From: Paenarthrobacter sp. AR 02
GTDB lineage: Bacteria; Actinomycetota; Actinomycetes; Actinomycetales; Micrococcaceae
Direction of reading: 5' to 3'
Assembly (NCBI RefSeq): GCF_021538675.1
Contig: NZ_JAJUKH010000006.1
Span: 124,001-188,000 of the forward strand
Length of the DNA stretch: 64,000 nt
Position numbers and translations under genes: made by a program. Every line of letters begins with the position of its first letter. The stretch's first letter is position 1. The notes beneath the pieces were generated by a model that was not told where the DNA came from, searched no databases, and worked only from the letters and a program-made list of their open reading frames with translations. Shown here piece by piece: positions 8,024 through 17,898 of the stretch.

Positions 8024-11020
8024 TTAGCTACTGGGCGAAGGCGACGGGGTCGCGCTCGGAGTAGCTCCCGGCGTCGTGGTTGGTGCTGGTGTGGCACCCA
8101 AACGGTTTTCTGCGTCCACGGCCTTCTTCAGCGCCTCGGAGAGCTTGGTTTGCTGTGCGCCGTATCCGGCGAAGTCGCCCTTGGCCAAGGCCGCCTGTCC
8201 GTCCTGGATGGCCTTGTTGGCCTCGTCCAAGGCCGCCTTCAGGTCAGCCTTGGCATCGCTGGGACCGGCCGGGGGCGTCGTGGTGCCCGGAGGGGTGGTT
8301 GGCGTTTGGCCATTGTTGGCGACGTCGCCGGCAGAAGCGCCGGAGTCTCCGCCAAACAGCTGGTTGAGTGCCGCATCCAGTGTGGGCGCGAAGCCGATCT
8401 TGTCACCGAAGGCCACCAGGACGCGCTGGAGCGTGGGATAGGACGTCTCACCAGTGGACTTCAGGTAGACCGGCTGAACGTAGAGCAGGCCACCACCAAC
8501 AGGCAGTGTCAGCAGGTTGCCGTTGAGCACATCCGAGGCACCCTGCCGCAGGAGGTTCAATGCCTGGGACACGGTGGGGTCCGAGTTGAACTTGTTCTGC
8601 GCCTGGCCCGGTCCCGGTACCTGGGTGTCGGTGGGAAGTTGCAGGAGCCGTAGCTGCCCGTAGCTGTCCGCCTTCACGCCCTTGACGTTTCCGGCGTCGG
8701 AGTCGGCCGCCAGGAATCCGTAAAGAATGTTCCTGGCACTGCCGTTGACCGTCTGCGGAATGAACGAGGACGTCAGCTGGAAGGCAGGTTTGTTCTGGTC
8801 CGGCATCTGCAGCGACATGTAGAACGGTGGCTGCTTGACGGCTTCCGAAACGGTGGGATCGTTCGGGACGCTCCAGGCATCGTTGTTCTGGTAGAAGCTA
8901 TCCGGATCCGTGACGTGGTACCGGCCAAGCAGTTCACGCTGGACCTTGAAAAGGTCCTCCGGGTAGCGGACGTGGCTCATGAGGTCGCCCGACATCTCAG
9001 AGAAGGGCTTGATGACCGTGGGGAAGACTTTCTGCCATGCCTTCAGGATGGGATCCTTGTCATCCCAGGCATAGAGATTCACGGAGCCGTCGTAGGCGTC
9101 CACGGTTGCCTTAACCGAGTTGCGGATGTAGTTCACCGAGCTGTTGGGCAGCGCGACGGTACGCCCGGCGTTGGTCTGGGAATCAGCGGTGGCATTCTGC
9201 AGCTGTTGTGGTTGGGAGTACGGGAAGTACTGGCTGGTGGTGTAGCCGTCAACGATCCATTTGACCCTGCCATCAACGACCGCCGGGTAGGCGTTGCCAT
9301 CCACGGTCAGGTAAGGGGCCAGCTTCTCGACGCGTTCACGGGGGTTGCGGTCATAGAGAATCTGGGATTCCGCATTGACACCATCCGAGAGCAGCAGATC
9401 AGAGGACTGGAACTTGATGGAGTAGAGGATCCGGTTGAGCCAGTTGCCCACGTTCGGGCCGCCGTTGCCATTGAAGGTGTACTGCGTTTCACCCCCGCCT
9501 TCGCGGCCAACGGGCCGGTCCTGCTCGCGGTTCGGGGCACCGTCCGGGGCTCCCACGATGGAGTATTCCGGCGAGTTTTCGCCGAAGTAGATGCGCGGCT
9601 CGTACGAGGTGTCGTTGCCGAGGACGCCATTGGAAGGGATGCCTGACTGAAGGAAATCCGGTTTGCCGTCGGGGGTGAACTTATTGCCCTTCGCAGCAAC
9701 GACGCCATATCCGTGCGTGTAGACAATGTGCCTGTTGACCCACGTCTGCTGGTTGGCGCTCAGGCCGTCAGGGTTCAGCTCTCGAACCGCGATCACTGTG
9801 TCCTGCACCTTGCCGTCAACCACGTAGCGGTCGACGTTGAGTGTCTGCGGGAACTGGTAATAAGGACGGAACTGTTCCAGCTGCGCAAACGCCGATGAGA
9901 TGAGGTTCGGATCCAGGAGGCGGATGTTTGCAGTCGTTTGCGCGTCGGCGGCCAGCGCACCGGACGTAGCGTTGGTGGTGGCGTTGTAAGCCGACACATC
10001 AACCTTGTCCAGGCCGTACGCCGCACGGGTCATCTTGATATTGCGGTCAATGAAGTCTTTTTCCAGGGTGTTTTCCGAAGGCCGGACCTGGAACTGCTGG
10101 ATGACCCACGGGTAGACGCCACCGGCCAGGATCGCTGTGATGACGAGCATCGCCGTACCGATGACCGGCAGGCGCCAGCGTCCGATGATTGCGGCGATGA
10201 TGAAGAGGATCGCCACGAGTGCAGCGGCAACGGCAAGGATGGCCTTGGTGGGAACCACCGCGTTGACGTCCGTGTAAAGGGCACCGGCCCATCGGCCCGA
10301 ATTGCTTTGGACGGTGGTGTACCTGTCCAGCCAGAAGTTGATACCCAGGAGCACCAGGAAAATCGCACCTGTCACGGCAATGTGGATCTGGGCAGCGCGG
10401 CTGGTGAAGATACCGCGCTCCATGAGCCGGATGCTGCCGTAAAGGTAATGCGTCAGGATGCCCGCGATACCAGCCACGACGGCGATGCTGATGAGGAATC
10501 CGGTGACAAATCCCAAGAACGGCAACGTCATCAGGTAGAAGCTGATGTCGAGGTTAAACAGGGGATCTGTCTGGCCGAACGGTTCCTGGTTGAAGAACAA
10601 CAGGGCCTTTTGCCACTGGCTGGCGGCCGCACTGCCGGCGAAGAGCCCGAACAGGATAGGCAGGCCAATCATGACCACCCGGCGCACCGGCTCAAGCTGC
10701 GCCTGGTAGCGGTTCAGGTTGTCCCTGGACTCGGCATCGGGAGCGTAAACGGGCCTGGACCTGTACGCAATCCGGATGGCAAAGAACACGGCTGCGAACA
10801 TCATCGCGAAACCAATGAGGAAGGTAATGATCCGGGCAAGGTTTTCGCGCAGATAAACTTCGAAGAAGCCGAGCTGCTGGTACCAAAGGACGTCAGTCCA
10901 GACATTGGCGAAGAAAATGAACCCGACGACGGCCACTGCCACGACAATAAGCGTCGGCGTCAGGGCACCTCGTCTCAGCGGTGATCTTCCGGGCGGGTTG
11001 GAGCTGGCGGGACGGGACAA
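8024..11020 (-). CDS. UPF0182 family large membrane protein
   Basis: A 998-aa integral membrane protein of the UPF0182 (COG1615) family. The N-terminal ~320 residues hold about seven hydrophobic helices (for example [19 protein letters not shown] and [16 protein letters not shown]). A large extracytoplasmic region follows (family-like phrases such as [16 protein letters not shown]). The last ~120 residues are Ala/Asp/Lys-rich, then a Thr/Pro/Ser-rich tail. The TTG at 11020 has GAGG about 8 nt upstream. The gene shares its strand with the Lon-like PDZ gene upstream (gap 126 nt), an order I also know from mycobacteria (Rv3194c-Rv3193c). The biochemical role is unknown. Confidence 0.9.
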   Translation of the reverse strand: MSRPASSNPPGRSPLRRGALTPTLIVVAVAVVGFIFFANVWTDVLWYQQLGFFEVYLRENLARIITFLIGFAMMFAAVFFAIRIAYRSRPVYAPDAESRDNLNRYQAQLEPVRRVVMIGLPILFGLFAGSAAASQWQKALLFFNQEPFGQTDPLFNLDISFYLMTLPFLGFVTGFLISIAVVAGIAGILTHYLYGSIRLMERGIFTSRAAQIHIAVTGAIFLVLLGINFWLDRYTTVQSNSGRWAGALYTDVNAVVPTKAILAVAAALVAILFIIAAIIGRWRLPVIGTAMLVITAILAGGVYPWVIQQFQVRPSENTLEKDFIDRNIKMTRAAYGLDKVDVSAYNATTNATSGALAADAQTTANIRLLDPNLISSAFAQLEQFRPYYQFPQTLNVDRYVVDGKVQDTVIAVRELNPDGLSANQQTWVNRHIVYTHGYGVVAAKGNKFTPDGKPDFLQSGIPSNGVLGNDTSYEPRIYFGENSPEYSIVGAPDGAPNREQDRPVGREGGGETQYTFNGNGGPNVGNWLNRILYSIKFQSSDLLLSDGVNAESQILYDRNPRERVEKLAPYLTVDGNAYPAVVDGRVKWIVDGYTTSQYFPYSQPQQLQNATADSQTNAGRTVALPNSSVNYIRNSVKATVDAYDGSVNLYAWDDKDPILKAWQKVFPTVIKPFSEMSGDLMSHVRYPEDLFKVQRELLGRYHVTDPDSFYQNNDAWSVPNDPTVSEAVKQPPFYMSLQMPDQNKPAFQLTSSFIPQTVNGSARNILYGFLAADSDAGNVKGVKADSYGQLRLLQLPTDTQVPGPGQAQNKFNSDPTVSQALNLLRQGASDVLNGNLLTLPVGGGLLYVQPVYLKSTGETSYPTLQRVLVAFGDKIGFAPTLDAALNQLFGGDSGASAGDVANNGQTPTTPPGTTTPPAGPSDAKADLKAALDEANKAIQDGQAALAKGDFAGYGAQQTKLSEALKKAVDAENRLGATPAPTTTPGATPSATPSPSPSS

Positions 11021-11146
11021 ACTCTGTACCTCATTGGTGTCAGTGAACAGTCGGTGTGCGAGTGATTGACATTCTCTGCCGCTGGGATATGGCGGAGGCC
11101 GTCATATATGCCACGAGTGGCAGTAAAGCTAAGTTCCACCGTCAGT

Positions 11147-12283
11147 CTAGTTGTTTGTGCAGGTGGGAAGGCCCGCCGTGTCTTGTCCCGACGCAAGCCG
11201 CTCCACTGCGGAGGTGGCATCGGCGAGCGTGTCGACCTTGACCACCTGCAAACCGTCCGGAACGTGGCCTACGACATCGGCGCAATTGGCGGCCGGGGCA
11301 AGGAACATAGTGGCCCCGTGGCTGCGCGCTCCGATCATCTTCTGTGCAATGCCGCCAATCGGCCCCACAGCACCGTCGGCGTTGATGGTTCCGGTGCCTG
11401 CGACATGCTTTCCACCCGTGAGGTCGCCGGGTGTGAGGTTATCCACGATCCCCAAGGCAAACATCATTCCGGCACTCGGCCCACCGACGTTATCCAAGGA
11501 AATCCGGACATCGAACGGGAACGTGAAATCGCTGGCGAGCAGCACACCCAGCACGTAGCGTCCGGCATCGTTCTTGGTCGGCGTGACGGTCTCGGACACC
11601 TGCGTGCCTTTCCGGTCAACGACGACGGCGGCAGGGGCTCCCGCCGCGGCGGCCAGTTCCGCCTGGATCACGCTCATCGACGTGATGGACTTGCCGTTGA
11701 TGGAGGTCAGACGGTCCCCCTCCTGGATCTTCCCTGCCGACGGCGAAGGGTCGGACAAGCCGGCCACCGTCAGCCGCTGTTCAAACGGGATATCCAGCTC
11801 GCGCAGCGCCGCCGCAACAGCATTCTCCTGGGACGTCTCCATGGCGATCTCGCCTTGCTGGACCGTCTGCTCCGCGGTGGTGCCCTTGGGGTAGATGAGT
11901 TCCTCGGGATAGATGGCTTTGGAAGGGTCGACCCACGCACGGAAGACATCGAAGATGGTGGCGGGGCTCTTCGGTCCTCCCGTCATGACCACGGTGGTCA
12001 GGTCCAGGTTGCCACTGGCGGGGAAGGACTCATGGCCGGAGATGGTGATGACCGGTTTGTCGCCGTCTTTACCCAACGTATTGAAGGTAGGACCTGCTGA
12101 CTCAATAACGTACGGAACGGGCAGTGCTGCTGCGCCGACACCAAGACCCACGGCCACCAGGCCGGAAATGACCATGACCATGAACCGGTTGTCCCGAGCA
12201 GGTGCCGGTGGCACGGAGGAGGGATCGGCGTCGTGCACTTGACGCGGGTCCAATGAGCCCTCGGGGCTGGGCGAAGTAAGCAT
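11147..12283 (-). CDS. PDZ-containing Lon-like serine protease (YlbL family)
   Basis: A 378-aa membrane-anchored peptidase. A Pro-rich cytoplasmic start (1-32), one transmembrane helix (about 34-55), a PDZ domain (about 130-230: LTSINGKSITSM) and a C-terminal Lon-type S16 domain can be seen. The Ser-Lys dyad is visible as Ser270 in GGPSAGMMFALG and Lys315 in IGGIAQKM. The ATG at 12283 has GAGAGG 5-6 nt upstream; the longer frame to 12310 has no such site. It precedes the UPF0182 gene and diverges from the DUF2342 metalloprotease. Substrates in actinobacteria are not established to my knowledge. Confidence 0.9.
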   Translation of the reverse strand: MLTSPSPEGSLDPRQVHDADPSSVPPAPARDNRFMVMVISGLVAVGLGVGAAALPVPYVIESAGPTFNTLGKDGDKPVITISGHESFPASGNLDLTTVVMTGGPKSPATIFDVFRAWVDPSKAIYPEELIYPKGTTAEQTVQQGEIAMETSQENAVAAALRELDIPFEQRLTVAGLSDPSPSAGKIQEGDRLTSINGKSITSMSVIQAELAAAAGAPAAVVVDRKGTQVSETVTPTKNDAGRYVLGVLLASDFTFPFDVRISLDNVGGPSAGMMFALGIVDNLTPGDLTGGKHVAGTGTINADGAVGPIGGIAQKMIGARSHGATMFLAPAANCADVVGHVPDGLQVVKVDTLADATSAVERLASGQDTAGLPTCTNN

Positions 12284-12493
12284 TGGGACCTCTCTATGCC
12301 GGTATTGCATTCCGGTGACATGGCTCGGCCGCCGGAGTCGACGGCAGCATATATACCAAACATCAACAGTACGCGTTCAGCCGTTGTGGCACTGCTTTGC
12401 CTACAGCGAACGACGCCCCATCCGGGCAGACAGCGTTGGGCCCGCGCGGTACGGTGAAAGAGATCACCAGCCAGTTCGACGATCGGCGGCACC

Positions 12494-13930
12494 ATGACTT
12501 CCAACCCCAACAATCCGTCCAACGACGACGAGAATCCCCAGGATCCGCTGGCAGAAATGCTCCAGAACCTGATGGGCGGGCAGGGCATGGGCAACATCGA
12601 TCCCGCCGAGCTGGCCAAGGCTGCGGGGCTGCCCAACGACCCCCAGCTCCTTCAGCAGATGTTCGCGCAAGTCCAGGCCATGATGAGCTCATCCTCCGAT
12701 GGCCCGGTCAACTGGCAGCTTGCCCACGAGAATGCGCGGCGCGTTGCGGCCACTGGCAGTGACCCCTCGGTCAGCGCCCACCAAGCAAAGGAAATCGACG
12801 AAGCGCTTCGGCTCGCGGAGCTTTGGCTCGACCCCGTCACAGATCTTTCCGCCACGGGCCTCATTGGCCGTGCCTGGTCCCGTGCCGAATGGGTTGAAGC
12901 CACCCTGGGCACATGGAAGCGACTCACGGAGCCGGTGGCGAACAGCATTGCCAATGCCCTGTCCAACGCGCTCACCCAGCAGATGCCCGAGGAAATGAAG
13001 TCCATGATGGGCGGGGCCTCCTCCATGCTGCAAAACATGGGCGGGGCGATCTTCGGCATGCAGCTAGGACAGGCCATCGGAGCGCTCTCCGCCGAAGTGG
13101 TCAGCTCCACGGACATCGGAGTTCCGCTGGCGGACCTTGAAATGGCTTTGCTGCCGGCCAACGTGACGAAGTTCGGTGAAGGCCTCAGCCTCCCGGAGAA
13201 CGATGTCCGGCTCTTCCTCGCGGTCCGCGAAGCAGCACACGCACGCCTGTTCGTGCAGGTTCCGTGGCTGCGCGGCCATCTCCTCGGCGCCATTGAGGCG
13301 TACGCCCGTGGCATCCACATCGATATGTCGCGTATTGAAGACCTGGCCCGCGACCTGGATCCGAGCAACCCCGAGGGAATCCAGGAAGCCCTGTCCCAGG
13401 GAGTCTTCACGCCCGAACGCACTCCTGTCCAGACGGCCGCACTGGAGAAGCTCGAAACGGCACTTGCCCTCGTCGAAGGCTGGGTGGATGAACTGACTGC
13501 AGAAGCCACCGCCAACGTTTTGCCATCCGCGACAGCACTGCGCGAAACAGTCCGTCGCCGCCGGGCAACGGGCGGCCCAGCGGAGCATGCTTTCTCGTCC
13601 CTGGTTGGCTTGGAACTGCGTCCCCGCCGGCTCCGGGAAGCTGCAACCCTCTGGGCAACGCTCAAGGAAGAACGCGGAATCGCCGGCCGCGACGCCATCT
13701 GGCACCACCCCGACCTGCTGCCGACTGGTGACGACCTGGACGACCCCAAGGGATTCTCCGAGCGGCGCCGACTTGCCGAGGCAAGCGACAGCGAAGTGGA
13801 CGACGCCCTGCAGAAGCTGCTCAACGGCGGATACGACACTGACGGGCAGGAAGCACAGGACTCTCAGAGCGGAACAACGGAGGACGAGCCCGAGTCGGGC
13901 GACACCGACCCGCAGTCACCGAACAAGTAG
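12494..13930 (+). CDS. Zinc-dependent metalloprotease-like protein (DUF2342)
   Basis: A 478-aa protein of the actinobacterial DUF2342 / putative hydrolase family. The N-terminal part is Met/Gln/Gly-rich (LMGGQGMGNIDPAELAKAAG). The core holds MGGAIFGMQLGQAIGALS and the presumed metal-site phrase REAAHARLF near 248, followed by FVQVPWLRGHLLGAIEAYARG-like sequence. The tail is acidic and of low complexity. The start ATG at 12494 has only a weak GGCGG upstream. Context (YlbL-UPF0182 divergent on the left, the UvrD2 island on the right) matches mycobacterial Rv3193c-Rv3195. Peptidase activity is a family-level assumption, since no textbook HExxH is present. Confidence 0.82.
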   Translation: MTSNPNNPSNDDENPQDPLAEMLQNLMGGQGMGNIDPAELAKAAGLPNDPQLLQQMFAQVQAMMSSSSDGPVNWQLAHENARRVAATGSDPSVSAHQAKEIDEALRLAELWLDPVTDLSATGLIGRAWSRAEWVEATLGTWKRLTEPVANSIANALSNALTQQMPEEMKSMMGGASSMLQNMGGAIFGMQLGQAIGALSAEVVSSTDIGVPLADLEMALLPANVTKFGEGLSLPENDVRLFLAVREAAHARLFVQVPWLRGHLLGAIEAYARGIHIDMSRIEDLARDLDPSNPEGIQEALSQGVFTPERTPVQTAALEKLETALALVEGWVDELTAEATANVLPSATALRETVRRRRATGGPAEHAFSSLVGLELRPRRLREAATLWATLKEERGIAGRDAIWHHPDLLPTGDDLDDPKGFSERRRLAEASDSEVDDALQKLLNGGYDTDGQEAQDSQSGTTEDEPESGDTDPQSPNK

Positions 13931-13943
13931 GCAGTATCCAACA

Positions 13944-13972
13944 AGTGGCCGTCCCCTCCGGGGGCGGCCACT
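13944..13972. terminator. Bidirectional terminator between DUF2342 and YgjP-type genes
   Basis: A 13-bp GC-rich stem (13944-13956 with 13960-13972, one wobble) and a 3-nt loop in the 66-nt gap between convergent genes. Confidence 0.7.
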
Positions 13973-13996
13973 ATTGCATTAAAGGCTCTTGGTGAA

Positions 13997-14617
13997 TCAG
14001 CAGCCGTCGCTTGCCGTATCAGCGCCGTCGCTGCTGTCCGTATCGGGCGGCAGCCCCCGGGACGTAGCGAAGGCAACTCCTTCCAGGAAAGCCTTGGCCC
14101 GCTGCGTTTCGGGATAAGCGTCCACCAATCGCCAGAAGGCTGCGTTGTGTCCGGCGACGAGCAGGTGGGCGAGCTCGTGCACCAGAACGTAGTCGATAAC
14201 CCACTGCGGCATGGGCTGGAGCTTGTTTGAAAGCCTGATGCTGCCATCCGCAGGTGTGGCCGAACCCCAACGTGAGTTCTGGTTTCCAACCCACCGGACC
14301 GACGTCGGAACGGCCCGCCCACCAAGATAGGTCCGCGAAAGATGCGCGGCATGACTGGCCAGTGCTTGGTCCGTCGCGGGACGTCGCCTGCCCGAACCTG
14401 CTTGGCGCTCCCCCTGCTTCTTGAGTTTGGTCAGCATGCGCCCCACCCATTCGCGTTCCTGGGATGCGGTGAAGCTCGCCGGAATTGCCACCACGGCATT
14501 GCCGTCTTCCCAGAAGGCAGCTACCGTCCTGCGCCTGCGGGCCGATCTCCTCACGACCACCGGCGCACCATCTTCAGTCACCGTAGGGGTGCCGGCGGAG
14601 GAGGCAGGGCGCGCCAT
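13997..14617 (-). CDS. YgjP-type M48-like metallopeptidase (DUF45)
   Basis: A 206-aa protein with the zincin signature HELAH at 147-151 (VLVHELAHLLVAGHNAAFW). The third ligand is likely His157, as usual in the YgjP/WLM/SprT-like group. RWGSATPADGSIRLS (about 116-130) is also typical. Some relatives are linked to DNA repair or protein-DNA crosslink removal, but the substrate of this subgroup is not known to me. The ATG at 14617-14615 overlaps the stop of uvrD2 as TGATG, so translation is probably coupled. It is the last gene of the nudC-uvrD2 operon and ends at a bidirectional terminator. Confidence 0.85.
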   Translation of the reverse strand: MARPASSAGTPTVTEDGAPVVVRRSARRRRTVAAFWEDGNAVVAIPASFTASQEREWVGRMLTKLKKQGERQAGSGRRRPATDQALASHAAHLSRTYLGGRAVPTSVRWVGNQNSRWGSATPADGSIRLSNKLQPMPQWVIDYVLVHELAHLLVAGHNAAFWRLVDAYPETQRAKAFLEGVAFATSRGLPPDTDSSDGADTASDGC

Positions 14618-16749
14618 CAGAGCTCAGTGCTCTCAGCGAGCACAGCCAAAACGGCCTCACCGTAGCGCTCAAGTTTGGACGGGCCAATGCCCGCCAAACC
14701 AGCCAACTCTTCCAGGGACGAAGGGCGCGCCTCGGCGATCGCCGTCAGCGTCGCATCGGTGAAAACGACGTAAGCGGGCACGTCTGCCGACTGTGCCTCT
14801 TCCTTGCGCCATTGCCGCAAGGCATCGAAAGTCTGTTCCTCATACGTGGGAGGGCATTGGCTGCAACGCCCGATTTTGCGCTCAGCTCCGGTGGCCAGCA
14901 TGCTCCCGCACACCCTGCACGACGCCGGGGCGGCAGCCTTGCGCCGCGCCGGACCCGACTTGCTGCGTGCATTGGCCGAAGCCACAGAATCCGGACGGAG
15001 TCCATCCAGGAAGCGCGAGGGTTTCCGGTTGGCGCGGCCACCCGGAGTACGCGCCGTGGACCACGACATCGTGAGGTGCTCACGGGCACGGGTGATGCCC
15101 ACGTAAAGCAAGCGACGCTCTTCGTCCACGTCCTCCGGGGTGTCAGCGAAGGAAATCGGCATGAGGCCTTCACTCAGGCCCACCAGGAAGACGGCATCCC
15201 ATTCAAGGCCCTTGGCCGCGTGGAGGGAGGCCAACGTCACGCCTTGGACGGTGGGGGCATGCTGGGCCACCGACCGTTCCTGGAGCTCGTTGACAAATTC
15301 GGCCAGGGTGAAGGACTCTCCCCGGCTCACAGCAAGTTCGTCGGCCAACGCGACCAATGCGGCCAAGGACTCCCACCGCTCACGGAGCGCTCCCCCGTTG
15401 TGTGGGGGCGCATCCGTGTAACCGAGCGAAGCCACGATATCCCGCACCACCTGGCCCAGGGCTTCCTGGGGACCCTCGGCTACGGCACGGGTAGCGGCAC
15501 GCAACTGCAGGATCGCATCCCGGACTTCTTTCCGCGCAAAGAACCGCTCGCCACCACGAAGCTGGTAGCCAATGCCGGCTGAGGCCAGGGCTTGTTCGTA
15601 GGCCTCGGACTGACCGTTGGTCCTGAAGAGAATGGCTATTTCACTGGCCTTGACCCCGGTATTGAGCAATTCCTGGATTCGGCCAGCCACGACGGCTGCT
15701 TCCGCTTCGTCGTCCGGACACTCCATGAACCGCGGTTCCGGTCCTGAGGGTCGCTGCGCGATGAGCTGCAGCGGCGGAGCCCAGGCTGCGTCAGCCGCGG
15801 GTCCCCCGCTGCGCCGGGAGCCAAGAAGCTCATTAGCCAACTTCACTACCTGCGGAGTGGACCTGTAATCCCGGACGAGCTTAACGACGGTAGCGCCCGG
15901 GAACTTCGCCTTGAATCCGAGCAAGTGCTTCGGAGAAGCGCCGGTGAAGGAGTAGATGGTCTGGCTGGCGTCGCCCACCACGCAGAGTTCATCCCGTCCC
16001 CCGAGCCACAGGTCCAGGAGCCTTTGCTGGAGGGGAGAAACGTCCTGGTACTCATCCACGACGAAATGGCGGTATTGCTCGCGGACAGTGGCGGCCACCT
16101 TCGGGTCTTCCTGAAGGATCCCGACGGTAATGAGAAGAACGTCTTCGAAGTCAATGACGTTGCGGTCCGTCTTGATATCCTCGTACGCCTGGAACACCCT
16201 CGAGACTGCCGTCAGGTCGAAGCCCCCCGGGGTTCCCCTTCCTTGGGCGTTCTCCAGGTAATTGGCGGGCGTCAACATGGACACTTTGGCCCATTCGATT
16301 TCCGCAGCCAGATCCCTGATGGAGGCACGGTCTGTGCTGAGGCGGAGCCTGCGGGAAGCCTCGGCGATCATGTTGGCTTTGTGGTCCAACAGGCTTGGCA
16401 ACGTACCACCGATGGCCTGGGGCCAAAAGAACTGCAACTGCCTAAGGGCTGCGGCATGGAAGGTGCGAGCCTGGACGTTGGCCACACCGAGATCCCGAAG
16501 GCGGCTTCGCATCTCCGCGGCGGCCCTGGCAGTGAACGTCACAGCCAACAGCCGCTGGGGGCTGTATACCCCCGAGTGCACTCCGTAGGCTATGCGGTGC
16601 GTGATGGCCCGCGTCTTGCCGGTGCCCGCCCCGGCAAGGACACAGAGTGGACCCGTCAAGGTACTGGCTACTTCGCGCTGCTCTTCATCCAAGCCGCCGA
16701 GGATGCGTTCCTCAAGCGATGTGCTGGCGTCGAAAAGTTCCGCTGTCAC
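14617..16749 (-). CDS. uvrD2: ATP-dependent DNA helicase UvrD2 with HRDC domain
   Basis: A 710-aa superfamily 1A 3'-5' DNA helicase. Walker A AGAGTGKT is at 39-46, motif II is in FVVDEYQDVSPLQ, and the late helicase motifs are in VTLASLHAAKGLEWDAVF and LLYVGITRARE. The C-terminus carries a four-cysteine zinc motif (Cys611, 614, 629, 632) and an HRDC domain (about 636-710: SLEELAGLAGIGPSKLERYG). This is exactly the mycobacterial UvrD2 layout, where the tetracysteine motif joins the HRDC domain to the motor. The GTG start at 16749 overlaps the nudC stop by 4 nt (GTGA). It unwinds DNA in repair or replication. Confidence 0.95.
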   Translation of the reverse strand: MTAELFDASTSLEERILGGLDEEQREVASTLTGPLCVLAGAGTGKTRAITHRIAYGVHSGVYSPQRLLAVTFTARAAAEMRSRLRDLGVANVQARTFHAAALRQLQFFWPQAIGGTLPSLLDHKANMIAEASRRLRLSTDRASIRDLAAEIEWAKVSMLTPANYLENAQGRGTPGGFDLTAVSRVFQAYEDIKTDRNVIDFEDVLLITVGILQEDPKVAATVREQYRHFVVDEYQDVSPLQQRLLDLWLGGRDELCVVGDASQTIYSFTGASPKHLLGFKAKFPGATVVKLVRDYRSTPQVVKLANELLGSRRSGGPAADAAWAPPLQLIAQRPSGPEPRFMECPDDEAEAAVVAGRIQELLNTGVKASEIAILFRTNGQSEAYEQALASAGIGYQLRGGERFFARKEVRDAILQLRAATRAVAEGPQEALGQVVRDIVASLGYTDAPPHNGGALRERWESLAALVALADELAVSRGESFTLAEFVNELQERSVAQHAPTVQGVTLASLHAAKGLEWDAVFLVGLSEGLMPISFADTPEDVDEERRLLYVGITRAREHLTMSWSTARTPGGRANRKPSRFLDGLRPDSVASANARSKSGPARRKAAAPASCRVCGSMLATGAERKIGRCSQCPPTYEEQTFDALRQWRKEEAQSADVPAYVVFTDATLTAIAEARPSSLEELAGLAGIGPSKLERYGEAVLAVLAESTEL

Positions 16750-17735
16750 GGCTGGAGGTCTTCGATGACGCCGCCGTACCAGTGCTCGATCAGGGAACGT
16801 GCGATGGAAAGGCGAGTTGAGATGGTGATTTCACCACTGAGCACCGCTTCCTGCAGCTCCTCACGGCTGAACCACCGCGCGCGGGTAACCTCGACGCCGT
16901 CGGGCCGCGCCACGGCGTCGTCCGTTGTTGCCGTGAAGCCCAACATGAGCGAGGCGGGAAAAGGCCAGGACTGCGATCCGAGGTACTGGCAGGCGGTTAC
17001 ACGGACGCCCACTTCTTCCCCGATCTCACGCACAACGGCCTGTTCCAAGGACTCGCCCGGCTCCACGAATCCGGCAAGGGTGGAGTAGTTCCTGGCATCC
17101 GCAGGTCCACCTCCGCCCAGGAGCAGGCGACCGTCGGGTCCTACGACAGTGACGATGATGGCGGGATCAGTGCGGGGATAGTGCTCCGAGTTGTCCTTCG
17201 GGCACCGCCGGACCCACCCGCCGGCTTCGATGTCAGTGGGATTGCCGCACTTGGGGCAGTGGGTGTGGTTTGCGTGCCAGTTGGAGATGGCGCTGGCCTC
17301 GATGAACAAGGCGGTATCGACGGCATCCAGCCGTGCTGCGACCTCGCGGAAACCCGCCCACTGGACATCCGAAGGCACCGTCAAGCTGCCGGGCGCTGGC
17401 GGTTGCTTGACTGTGAACAGCAGAACGGGAGTGCCTTCTGCCACAGACGACGGTGTGAGGGTTGTGCCGAGGTAGATGGCCGTGACGGCACCGGCGTCGG
17501 AGTCTTTGAGGGCATTCCACAGCGTCGTGGCGTCAGCAAACCACAGGCCGTCCGCGGTGACCAGCGCCTTGCGCTCCGAAATCACCATGGCCCGGGCACT
17601 ACCGGAGGAGATGAGTTCCTCGACCATGCCAGGCTTCATACGCGCCGCCGAGCCCCGGTCCACCATCGCCGGGCGCACCGGCAAGACTGTGTCCATCAGG
17701 TGGTTGGCCAGTGCCGGGGACTCCGTATAACTCAT
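16746..17735 (-). CDS. nudC: NAD(+) diphosphatase / NADH pyrophosphatase (Nudix)
   Basis: A 329-aa Nudix hydrolase that splits NAD(H) to NMN(H) and AMP; NudC enzymes also remove NAD caps from RNA. The Nudix box is complete (GFVEPGESLEQAVVREIGEE), and downstream SQSWPFPAS corresponds to the NudC signature SQPWPFPxS. A zinc-ribbon-like segment reads CPKCGNPTDIEAGGWVRRC, but the fourth position is CPKD rather than CxxC, so one classical cysteine ligand is missing. The ATG at 17735 gives the best N-terminus, although its ribosome-binding site is weak. It heads the nudC-uvrD2-ygjP operon through a GTGA overlap. Confidence 0.93.
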   Translation of the reverse strand: MSYTESPALANHLMDTVLPVRPAMVDRGSAARMKPGMVEELISSGSARAMVISERKALVTADGLWFADATTLWNALKDSDAGAVTAIYLGTTLTPSSVAEGTPVLLFTVKQPPAPGSLTVPSDVQWAGFREVAARLDAVDTALFIEASAISNWHANHTHCPKCGNPTDIEAGGWVRRCPKDNSEHYPRTDPAIIVTVVGPDGRLLLGGGGPADARNYSTLAGFVEPGESLEQAVVREIGEEVGVRVTACQYLGSQSWPFPASLMLGFTATTDDAVARPDGVEVTRARWFSREELQEAVLSGEITISTRLSIARSLIEHWYGGVIEDLQP

Positions 17736-17898
17736 GTATCTACCGTACTGACTCGTACCGACAAAAAACATTTGAAGAGGCCCCGCCTTGTGGACACCAG
17801 GACACTATGCCGTTAGAACGACGTATTCTTCCTTGTTTTACTGCGGATCTGAAGACTCGCCGCGCTGCATCATGGCCTGAGGCCGCACTCAATCTACC

